From positions 1 through 64,000 of the forward strand of contig VXCM01000909.1 of NCBI GenBank assembly GCA_014773175.1: DNA of 64,000 nucleotides. The letters are read 5' to 3'. Source of the stretch: Lucifuga dentata. Its lineage: Eukaryota; Chordata; Actinopteri; Ophidiiformes; Bythitidae. Each line of letters starts with the position of its first letter. Position 1 is the stretch's first letter. Below, piece after piece: positions 12,906 through 25,000 of this stretch. The notes under the pieces were generated by a model that was not told the DNA's origin, made no database searches, and was given only the letters and a program-made list of their open reading frames with translations. The position numbers and the translations under genes are program-made.

Positions 12906-13072
12906 CTATGGGATGGCCCGGTTGGGTCTCTTTGGAGGGGGAGGGGGCATCAGCTCGGCGTCGGGGTCTGGTGGGTGTTTCCGGTTCAGGGCTTGGACTC
13001 CCTGAGAGCTGTGGTCCAAAAACTCCAAAAGGATTTCCTTAGTGACGGGATGCTGGATGCTGTTACACACAG
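12906..13072 (-). CDS. rngtt: rngtt terminal coding exon and stop
   Basis: A 167-bp coding portion: two bases finish the split Ala codon, then 54 codons and TAG at 12908-12906. It encodes [20 protein letters not shown], a more variable stretch ([19 protein letters not shown]), then [15 protein letters not shown]. Vertebrate RNGTT ends in the same [15 protein letters not shown] motif, so the stop is at the expected place. The acceptor CCCCCAG is preceded by a short C/T tract and then a (GT)19 repeat on the minus strand. The 3' UTR continues below 12906. Its end is uncertain: a minus-strand ATTAAA at 12685-12680 is the nearest candidate, and an AATAAA at 12135-12130 lies inside the Tc1-like relic. 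Confidence 0.96.
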
Positions 13073-13094
13073 CTGGGGGGAGAGAGGGGAAGTG

Positions 13095-13138
<44 letters not shown>

Positions 13139-15483
13139 GACAGGAAGTTAAGAGAGTGATGATGACAGGCTCTTCCTGAATGAATTTATGTTTCATCAGA
13201 CAGAAACATTTAAAGGATTTAAAGGAACATTTAAAGGAAACAGACAGAGATTTCTGGCTTTATAGTTAAAGGACCATACCACGCATTTTGCATGTTTGAG
13301 CCCAATATATTAAATTTTCATACATGTGACGTTACTGACAATCATTTCCCAAAGGATAAAACCGTATTTCAGCTTTCCTGTTATTTTGCAAAATCTCTCA
13401 ATCTTTCAAAATCAAATATTCAAGTTATACACCCACCTTAAAAATCCATGTTTCACCTGCTAATAGTTATGTAGCTTTATGAAGTGAGGGTTGTTTAAAT
13501 TTTTCGATAAACACAGGTCTTCTTTAGGGACTATATTTCCCGGTGGAGACGTACATTCACTCCGCGCTTTTTATGGCACTTAAACACTAAAATTACAAAA
13601 CTTCAGGGAAAAAAAAAAAACCTGAATACATGTCTTGTTCGCGATGACAGATTACCTATCCCAAGAATGTTTCGAGTATCAAAAAGTTGATTTTAATAGC
13701 GTACGAGAATGAACTGAAACCAATGGTGGTCTGGAAGGTAGGAAAAACATTTTTAATTCACCGTTCCAGTAGTATGCTTTGGGAAATGATTGTCAGTAAC
13801 GTTAGATGTATGAAAATTGAATATATTAGGCTGAAACATGCAAAATGGGCGGTATGGTCCTTTAAGCAATACAGAAAAATTAGAGCATCTAAATAATGTG
13901 AAGTATTTAAGACAATTCCACACAAAATGAAAATCAGTCACTTGTTAAAGGGAATGGCAATGCTCTGTCCCAATTTCACATCAATGTAGCGTTTAGCTCA
14001 ACAATTTCACATTTCTGGTCTGGAATGCACCTTTAAAGAGTTGCTTGTACGCATGTTTTACATTTTTTTCTTGTTGTAGGAGATTTTCAGTCCTGTATTC
14101 TGTTTGCTCTGGTCTGAATCAGGGACTAAATATTGTTGCATTCACTGCTTGGTTTGGTTTGATTTCACTCAGGAACAATTCCATCGACCAGAATATATGA
14201 GGCGTTCAATCTTGAACAATCTTCTGCTCATTGGTCAGAAATGTCTGGGGCGAGGGAAAGACAATCAAAGCAGATAAAATTACTATGCAGGGATAACAAA
14301 ATAATATGGAACAAAGAGAAAATCGGGATACGTTCTCAGTCATAGTCATCATTTGGACCATATACCAAGAAAAGTACGGCAGTAGAAATTCGACTTCAAA
14401 ACATCTGTAAAACCACTTGTTGCTGTATGTTGCTTCACATGATGTGAAGAAACGTGCTGCTTTTAGACGGCTGAACAGAAACATGGAGCGCATAACGCAC
14501 TAACCTTCAACGTGTTAACATGAAGAAGTGCTAGGTAAGATTGATTTATTAACACCTTTTCAAAGCATCAGTTGGATTTGCTAATCAAAGGTGAAGTTAA
14601 TCTGGTTAAGATTTAATTAATAGATCAATAGTTTGATCTGTGGTTGGTTTGGAAGTAGCGCAGATCATGTTCAGACCACAAAAAAAAAAACAAAACAATC
14701 CAGAGTTTCTTTGGAACTGGACCAAGACCACCTCCTCAAACTGGTCTCAGCATAGTTGTTTTGGTGTGATCGCTGTGTTCAGACCTGCACAAAGGAACTG
14801 AACCAAGACCGACTGAACTGGATCAAACCATACAGGTGTGAAAACGCCTTAATCTTGTGATGTTTTTTTAATGTACTTTCCTTTGAGGGCAAATTATAAT
14901 CCTGTACTTTTGTTTCATTCTTTCAAACTATTTTTTTTGTTGGAGCACTTCTTGTTTTTAAATTGTGTCAACTTGTTAACTTTACTCCTCTTATTTAAGT
15001 GCCTTCCTGTGAAACGCTGAAGTCAGCTTCTAGGTAAGTGCTTCATTACTCAAGTTTATTAGTATCCAATAAGCTTGAATGCTAATATCCAAATACTTAT
15101 ACCCAAAACAAAGAGGGGAAGAAAATTTGTCCTTAATCGCCGAAAGGGAAAGTTTATTTAATGAGTAGGAGGCAGTGTTAAGTACACATTATAAAATTTA
15201 CCCCTCCTTACACAAATTAATCTAAAACAGGAAGTTGATTAAACTATAGATAAAATAAGCCATTAATGGTCTTACTGACTGGTTTTAATTTACTCAGATG
15301 AAGCCAGAGGACGCTGAGATATTAAAACAGGAGGGAAAAACTCTCACCCATGGCCGTGTCGTAGGAGTTGGGGAAGCTCTTGTCTACCCTCTGCCTCATG
15401 AACACCCAGGTGTTGTTGTCAAAGGTGCACTCGATGATCTTATTGTCGTACTGTTTCAGCTCTTTTGACGCCTGTGAGGACAC

Positions 15484-15516
<33 letters not shown>

Positions 15517-16034
15517 TGGTTGGTTTATTCTTGTGCAAAACGTACTGAGCGTTACCAGGCTTACACCAGAGTAATATGATAAGTCCAGTCCCATCAAACT
15601 GTTGCTGCAGTCAGATTTTACTATTCTGCTTGGGTTTGTTTTTCCTTGACGTGACATGAATATGCAGCAATGTATTGTATTCAAAGGGAATATCTTCACT
15701 TTGACTTTTACTGCACACTGTTAAATTCTTAACAAGAGACAAAAGAACCCCCTTATAGCGCAGCACGAGGTGACGTCTGAATAGAGAGAACATAAAGCAC
15801 GACTGATGTTCGGCAAAATTCAGCAAATGTGCTGTGCGACATGATGGATCGCATTAGTCGAGGCGGCAGCGAGGCAAACCTGCAGGAATGGCAGTGAGGT
15901 TCAAAATATTCACCTCCATTAACGCCGTGAGGAAAACACAACAAAATCAACTCACATTAGCCTTTAAACCTGGAACAAACAAACTGGCACATTGTGGATT
16001 CCAAATGGCTTTGAGAGGTAAAACTGCTTAAATG

Positions 16035-16085
<51 letters not shown>

Positions 16086-19000
16086 TATGCCGCACAATGC
16101 CTTAGCAAGTCTGTGATAAATTATGACAAAGCATGTCAAAGTAATAATAAACTGATTTGTTTGTCTGTGATGCAATTAAAGCAAAAGTACATTTACAATC
16201 ACATAATCCAGGTATACAGCATGTAGTAGTAGTGTGTAGTAGTACATCAACCTCAATTTATGATGTTTACATTATGTTTGAAAAATCTGATTTATTGCCA
16301 TAATTGGACTATAACTACATCTTTAAAGGACCATACCGGTGGTTTTGAATGTTTGAGCCCAATAAATATGACCTGCACTCACATTACATTACCAAACATT
16401 TTCCAAAGTATAAAAAATATATTTTAATTTTTCTGTTATTTTGCTGAATCCCCTAATCTTTCAAAATCAAATGTTCAGGTGATACATCCACTTTAAAATC
16501 CAATGTTATGCATGCTAACATGCATGACCCAGGAGAAGATTTTTCCTGGAACTACGTTCCCTGGAAAATTCTCAGATTACTATGTGTTTTTAACTGCATT
16601 AAAGGACCATACCAGCCACTTTGCATGTTTGAGCCTAATCAATTCAATTTTCATACATGTTACATTACTGACAACTATTTCCTAAAGGATAAAAAACATA
16701 CAGTATTTCAGCTTTCCTGACTTTTCACAAAATCTCTTAATCTTTCAAAATCAAATATTCAAGCGATACACCCACCTTAAAAATTGACATTTCGNCAAAA
16801 TCTCTTAATCTTTCAAAATCAAATATTCAAGCGATACACCCACCTTAAAAATTGACATTTCGCCTGCTAATAGTTATGCAGCCTTATGAGTCACAGTCGT
16901 TGAAATTTTTCGATAAACACAGGTCTTCTTTTGGGACTATATTCCCCGGTGGAGACATACATTCACTCCACGCTTTTTATTGGCTTAAACATTAAAATTA
17001 TGTAACTTCTAATAAACCTGAATACATGTGTTGTTCTATCTCAAGAACATTTCAAGTATCAACAAGTTGATTTTAATAGCGTACCACAATGAACTGAAAC
17101 CAATGGAGGTCTGGAAGGTAGGAATTTTTTTTTTTTTTAACTCACCGTTACAGTAGTATGCTTTGGGAAATGATTGTCAGTAGCCTTACATGTATAAAAA
17201 TTTAATATATTCAGCTCAAACACGCAAAATAGCCGGTATGGTCCTTTAAAATGGTAAAATTAAGTAACTTTGACAAAAATAATAATGTGATTTACTGTGA
17301 TGGATTACTCATCTCAAGCATGTTTCAAGTCTTTACAAGTTGATCTTAATAGCCTGCTGGAATGAACTGAAACAGTGGAAAAACAATGTGCAAATGTACT
17401 GCTTCAGGCGTATTTTTTGGAAAATGGTTGGCAGTAATGTAACGTGTATGCAGGTCATGCTGGTGTGGTCCTTTAACGTGCACGTAAACACACTGTGTGC
17501 CTTCATTCATCCACTACATACACACTAATGGTGTCATGAAAGCTGCTAAACTATTCATCAAGAGCAGGTGGGGATCAATGTCATCCTCAAAGACACATTG
17601 ACACTCAGTTGGGGGGAAACTGGAATCAAACCATCAACCCTGCGGCTAGTGTTCGACCCAGTCTGACACCTGAGCTGTTCCAAACGAGCCATTATTAAAG
17701 GTCAAACACCCACAGGAAGGCATCTTGTCATGCTTTTCTTCTGGTTTTAGAACAGTTAAATGTGTCTATGAACTGGCAATCGGCTAAATGCATATTGTTT
17801 GCTTTCAAAAACGTTGAACTGGCAGGTTTCCTTGCACCTCTTTCTGCCTTGTCTGTGCTGTTTATAGCCTGAATGCACCAGGTTTTGGAATAAATCGCAG
17901 ACATTCAGAGCTCTTGTGATGCGCAGTAGTGCAGCGCTGTTCGATAAAATGGCTTATGTCGAGTTCGACTTTGCCAAAATCCCCGCATACTGGCAGCACA
18001 AGTGTGCTGCCATAATGAGACATATCTGGACGGATTAGGCACCAAGTGGAGATGAAAAATGGCAGCCAACATGTCACCCTTCACTGTTTTCTGGCAGCCT
18101 GCTGTGTTTGGCTTTAGAAAAGCTTAGTGCTAGTCATTCTGTCTGTTCTTCAGATCGTCTACCATTTGTCTCCAAGTAAGTAATGTGGTTTGAATAACGG
18201 TAATTCACCTTATACTCATCTTTAAACTGAGATCAATCCGTATGTTTTAAAGACAAATCTTCAGCAAATATTAAAAAGTAGCTTAAGTGACGCTCGATGG
18301 AGTCATGGCTTACGAGATGTGAATCGTCAAGGTCATATCTGTAGTTCTGCATCCAGAATCACCTCCTCTTTGTTTCCTGTGTGGTTTATCCCCCCCCCCA
18401 CTGTGAGCCAGATGCCCCACTCTCCAGGATCAGACAAACTCTTGTTAAGCATCTCAGCCTCTTGCCAAACGTTGGTGCTTCCCTGGCAACAGCTTTCAAT
18501 CTCTGGTGTTGGCTGGAGATCATCTAATCATGGTAGACCCACAATGAACCCTGGAGGTCAGCGTCTTTGCCTCCAAAATCTTCACAACATTCTTTTTATT
18601 AGAACAAACGGCTAAAAAAAAAACAAACAAACAAAAAAAGAACCACTTTCTGTCACTGTACTGTTTTCTTCTTTGTATTTGACGATTGTAGCTGCACATT
18701 TTGGCTTCCTTGCAGGACTGGGATTTACATTCTTGAGAAATCTCTCAGTGAGACACAGTCCTCTGACAAATAAACAGCAGATGCTCAAATGTCTTCTTTG
18801 ACTCATACTTGGTTTTTGATGCTGCGTGCCATTTTTGTATACTTTAACTGTGTTACAATGTGCTCAGTGTGTAGAGTGGATTTTTATTTCCAAAGCAAAA
18901 TATGATGTAATAAGTCAATGGTCCTGGCTCGCTCAGTGTGTTGCACCAAACACCAAAGTAATGGCCAGTTATTACTAAAGTGCCACCAATTATGATTATC

Positions 19001-22000
19001 TCATCCCAAAACAGGCGAGCACAGGATGGAGGCATACACCCAAACCCAAACAATAATGGCTTCAATGTGATATGCTGCTATTAGGGCTGTGCCGTATTAC
19101 AATGTTGATAATGTGGTATCATTTTTTTATATGATAAAAATTTGTCACATCGTGATACCGATGATAATGCAGCATGAAATCATGTTGCTGAATTTTCATA
19201 ACACACGCAACAAGAAGAAATAAAACATACATGCCCTAAAGGAGCTCGAGAAGTAGCGCTAATCAAATTAGTTCCTAAAAATGGAGCTAAATCTGTTGTT
19301 TGGAAATGGTTTGACTACAAGGCTAACAGCCAAAGGTGGGAACAAAACAAATTTATTTCTCCATCTGAGGCAGAAACACTCAGGTAAATACTGAGAAACT
19401 CACGAGTCGTGCCAGAAGGAGAGTCGAGCAGCTTGATTTGCAGCCCAGAACAAGTGATGCTTTAATTTCTGGCTAAAAGCTGTCTTCTTGGACTATATTT
19501 CCTGGCGGAGACATACATTGTCTTCGTGTTGGATCAGTTAAATAAAATTACTTCAACAAAAAATAACCCAGTAGACATAATGTTCTCTGTGATGGACTAT
19601 CTATCTCAAGCATGTTTCAGGTCTCTGTAAGTCGATTTTGATAGCGTGCTGGAATGAAGTAAAACCAGTCTAGAAGGTAGGGAAAAAAAATCTAAAATGT
19701 ACCGCTAGAGTATATATTTGGGGAAATAGTAGTCAGTAAGTTGATGTGTGTGTGAATTGTATATATTGGGTTTAAACATATATGATTGCCAGGTGTAATA
19801 GGCCAGATTAAGCCCCTGCCAAACTATACCCGGGTATAGTCTGGTCTAGGCCAAAATATACCCCGGAGTATAAAATAGCCCAGGCTGGTTTATACCCCGA
19901 GGTATACTTTGGCCTTTGGACTATTCCCCACTAGTCCAGACTATATATACCCCTTTGTGTTTTTCATGAATTAGTCTGTATTTCAATGTCCAGAGTTTCT
20001 TTCCATCATAATTTTAAAAAATAACATGTCTCTGCAACATAGATTTGATAAATTCAGGGACAGCTTATTTGCACCAAATCAATCATATATTTTATTCAGC
20101 TCATGATTCATTGTAGTCTGCACTTGATTAGTTTGTAACGGCATTTACGTGATTAAAATTGTGTATTGTAGTGGATAAGGTTGTGTCATCAGCGTGTGAA
20201 ATAAAATCAAAAACTTAATACTGTATCCTTGAATACTGTGTGTCTGAGTGTGGGGTTATAATCTGGTCTTGGGGGTATGAAATAGCCCAGCCTAAATAAC
20301 ACCCCAGGGTATAAACTGGACCAGCCCAGAATATACCTGAGGTATAAAACAGGGGCTAGCCCACTTTAACCCCGGGGATAGTCTGGGCAGGGGGTACATC
20401 TTGGGCTGTTAGACCAGACTGTTCCTTTAATAATATCAGTCACCTTATCTTTTACCAGTCAGCCTCGAGTAGTCTCAGTCTATGCACAATACACAATATA
20501 CGCACACACAATACATACACAAACAGTCTACCTGCTGCTTTGTCAAATATTGGGATCTCTGGGGAATGCTGTTGGGAAACTGTGCTACACTATATTACCA
20601 GACTATTGCAGAGATGATGACACAGATGAGTAAACATTCAAACTTTTCATGTCCGTGTTTCATTTTCACATTCTAGCTATTTCTCCCACATTCATTTCCT
20701 AACTGACCCTGCTTTTGTTTCATTCTAGACTTCATCAGATCTGGCCCGGGGGGGGGGGGGGNGGGGGGGGGGGGGGGGGAGTCTGAGGCTCTGTGGCACT
20801 TGGGTCCATTTTAATAATGAGAAACTTGATGAAAGAATATATAAAGGTTGCAAGGCTATAAGATGCAATAGTAGGGACATGAGCAAACAACCTCAGACGA
20901 AACAACTTCTGCAGTTGAGGGACTGTCAAAATTAACATTAAGGCTTTGACATAAACAGAATTGTGTGTGCATGTGTGTGTGTGCAATGAGTCATCATAAT
21001 GATTCTGCCCTGTAATTTCAGCTCCTGCTGAACTTTACACATCTTAACTCAGTGACTCAGCTAACAGTATGAACTGCAAACACACATTTTAATGAGTAGC
21101 TATGCTCTATTATCTGCACTGTAATTAGCAGGACTGATGGCTTCTATATGCAGCCCTTTAATAGCCGTGTCGGAGATCAAAAAATGGGAATTTGACGACT
21201 CAGTGAGTGTTTACGATACATTATACAGCCTCAGTGTTGGGTCCCTGGTGAATACGTGTAATGCTGATTACATCCTACGCTAACAGATCGATTGTCGGAA
21301 TTGAGGAGGGTAATAATGCATAAAAGAAGCAGATAAGGGAGAAACTCTGCAGAAAAGTAGCTCACATTATGAGGTCTGACAGTTAAAGGACCATGCCAGC
21401 CATTTTGCATGTTTGAGCCTAATATATTAAATTCTCATACGTGTTACATTACTGACAATCATTTCCCAAAGGATAAAACTGTATTTCAGCTTTCTTGACA
21501 TTTTGCAAAATCTCTTAATCTTTCAAAATCAAATATTCAAGCGATACACCCACCTTNTCTTGACATTTTGCAAAATCTCTTAATCTTTCAAAATCAAATA
21601 TTCAAGCGATACACCCACCTTAATAATCGATGTTTCGCCTGCTAGGGAGGTAAACAGACAATTCAGCGAGCTCCTCGGTAGCTTTCTGTATGATTTTCTG
21701 ATGAGGCTTTCCCAGATTAAACCATACCACCCATTTTGCCTGTTTGAGCCTGCTAATAGTTACACAGCCTTATGAAGTCATGGCCATTTAAATTTTTTTT
21801 ATAAACGCAGGTCTTCTTTTGGACTATATTATTCTCTGGTGGAGACATACATTCACTCCGTGCTTTTTTTTATTGCACTTAAATGCTAAAATTATGAAAC
21901 TTCTAAAACAACCTGAATACATGTGATGATGGATTACCTATCCCAAGAACGTTTCAAGTATCAACAAGTTGATTTCAATAGCGTACCAGNATGATGGATT

Positions 22001-25000
22001 ACCTATCCCAAGAACGTTTCAAGTATCAACAAGTTGATTTCAATAGCGTACCAGAATGACCTGAAACCAAAAAAGGTCTAAAAAGGTCAAAAACATTTTT
22101 TTTTAATTCACTGTTCCAGTAGTATGCTTTGGGAAATGATTGTCAGTAACCTTATGTGTATGAAAANTTTAATTCACTGTTCCAGTAGTATGCTTTGGGA
22201 AATGATTGTCAGTAACCTTATGTGTATGAAAACAAAATATATTAGGCTCAAACATGCAAAATGGATGGTATGGTCCTTTAAACTGGGAAATCCACATCAG
22301 AAAACCATACAGAAAGCTACCGAGGAGCTCGCCAAATTGTCTGTTTACCTCCCAAACTTTTTGCTGATTAGTTTGGCTTGTTTATCATAATGAATGAGTT
22401 TTTTCCTGAAGTTTGTCAAGGCCAGCATATTCAATTATTCAGACAGTAAACGAGGTTCTTAATACGAACCGCCCATCTCATATTATAGATGCTAGCTGCG
22501 GGCAACAAAAAATACAAATTAACAGATAATGAAACCTTATCAAAAATAATTTAATTGGAGCTCAGTGATAATTATTACGCTTGAATAAACAAGAACAATT
22601 TGGATTTTGCATTTGCTTGTTTTCATTAAATTTATTGTATTTTTTTATTTGTAGCTGTAGCGATTCAAGGCAGCTCTTAAAGACATTTTGCAAGTAGCTT
22701 CTCCAGTTCTGAGTCACAAACCGGCATTTATCCTCTGAGAGTCATTCCTTGGACCAGGTGACCTTTTGATCGCATGGGAGTGATGTAACGGTCGTCGCAG
22801 TCGCACGGCGGTTATGTGAGAGTTGTTATGGTTACGTGAATGGAGGTGCAAACTGCTCTGCCATCTGAGTGATGGTTTGGGATGTTAGGACAACACTGTA
22901 AAGCTGCGTTCACTGTACCTCAGAAATGGGAAGTTGAAACATGGAATTACGTCATTTATGACCACCATGCGTCTGAGCTAACAAAGTTGGAGACAACATG
23001 GACGCCTCCGTGAAAACTTTTGCTTAGTTTGCTCTTTCAGAACAAAAGAAGCTAAATTATAACATTTAAGAGCAAATTACCTTTTCAAAACAGCTATTTC
23101 ATTGCCAGTTTTACATGTTTAACCTGTCACCGTGTCTGCATGCTGACTGATTTAAAGAAAATGCCTCACGTTCATTTATAAATGGAGAAATGACTGTTTA
23201 TGGTGTGAGCAGCCATATTGAAATGACGTCAATCTGAATTCAGGTTGGAAAAGCCTACCTGACTTTGAGTCAGAATTCCAACTTGAGGGGGTTTTCTTTG
23301 ACTTTTCCCAGTCAGAAGTCAGGAATGCAGTATTAGTAGGGATGGTTATGGAAAAAAAATGGCTGACTGGATTAGTGGTGAACAGCAAGTCAAGTTGCCT
23401 TAAACTACTACAGCTAGATAAACCAGTATGACTAAGAAACTTTCACACATGTATTTTTCATGACGCATACAATGACATAAAAATAGGACAGAATCACAGA
23501 TGAAAACAGTCAAAGGCATTTCACTCCTCAGCAGGTGAAACTGTGAAGCTCTCACAGCTCCATCAAAGCCTCTGGTCTCTGACAGAACGTTGTGCTTATC
23601 TCTGTCTCTGATGACCAGATCTGTCAGGCACCATTCAAATTATTTATGATTAATGAGCTGCGCTGACAGGCCACATGCAGTTCAGCACAGGGAGCCGACT
23701 CCATGCAGCACTGAAGGTAAAGCTAAATGGGGAATCAATAGCCATTACTGCTAACGGGTAAAATCTACAATTTCAAGTGAGAGTTTCAGGAATTGTAGAT
23801 CTGATTATGAGTAGAAACTGTTCAGGTCTAAATGATATAGTTCACATTTTAGACATTTAAATCCTTGATTATTCTAATTATATCTAATTTACAATGAATA
23901 CTAATAACAGAATGAGCATCAGTTCCTTCATAATAAGCAACCAAAAGAAGGCTGACAAGGATCAGGTCCACATTTTTGTGATCATATTATTGGATATTAT
24001 TCTCAGAAAGAGAAATATAATAAGAGCTAAAGGGATAACAAAATTTACAAGTAATAAATAATGTCTATTCATTATTACAATTCTATGAGTAATATAAATT
24101 AATTAATATGTAGGTAGAGATGCTTTTTATAATTAGCACGCCTAAACAGATCCCAGTCGATGCCATTAAGCCTCCTGAGATTTGGTATTCTAAAGGTTTT
24201 CATCTAGTCTAATCTGTGTCAGCAATTATTCTTTTAAAAAGGCTGAGTCAATAAATAATCGTGATGCATCGGCTGCCTTCTAAATTTTATATTAGAGAGT
24301 CCCTGCCAGGACTGACAACATAAGAAAGTACAAAAAGAAGAAATGGAAAATTCAGACAACAAAGCAAGTTTTTATGAAGATCCAGACATTTGATTAAGAA
24401 CAGAAAGTTGGTTTCTTGATTTCTTTGTCCAGGAACAGAATGAAATCCAGTAAGATGCTAAATGGATTTCATCTTAAACTGCATTCTGTTTATGGCCTAC
24501 TACTATGGCTTCAAATTAGTGTCATAAATGGAGCGAGTGAGCCTTCGTAGGAGTTTGTTGTTGAATTTAGGATCAGATATGAGAGCATAATTAATTTGAA
24601 CTTGGATAGACAGCAAGGACTACTTATGGGTGAGAAAATGGCAGATACAAATGAGGTAACTTTTTCCAGAAAAGCCTTGTTGATAATCAATATATTTAGT
24701 GCTGGATTCTAACCTTCAATTTTGCATAAGTTGGTAATTTTTTTTTTTTTTTTTTTTTTTAGCTTTTTAGCTTACAATTTTTATTTAAAAACTATACATA
24801 GTTGAGCTAACGGCTAATCTGTATACCGACTGACATCACTACACCTTTCTGATGCCATTTTATATGTGGTATACCTGCTGTCTGTCCAAGTTCATCTGCC
24901 AAAACAAACCAATAACATTCTGTTAAAAGTGACAAATCTGAGAAGTGGACCACTGACTTCTCAGCCCCGCCTCCAAAGTATCAAAAAACACCTTTGTAAG

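Larger units (their letters stand above)
13073..15347 (-). other. rngtt last intron (2.3 kb)
   Basis: Donor GTGAGA at the 15348 border and acceptor CCCCCAG at 13073. It holds a (CA)n tract, MITE copy B and a GGGTGTTTTCA-family element, all on their own lines. I see nothing else beyond A/T-rich sequence. Confidence 0.9.

Noticed and set aside
12906..13196. Single 96-codon frame starting MKHKFIQEE over the last rngtt exon
   Set aside because: The first part translates intron and the GT repeat (VCVCVC). The real exon starts at 13072 after the CCCCCAG acceptor.
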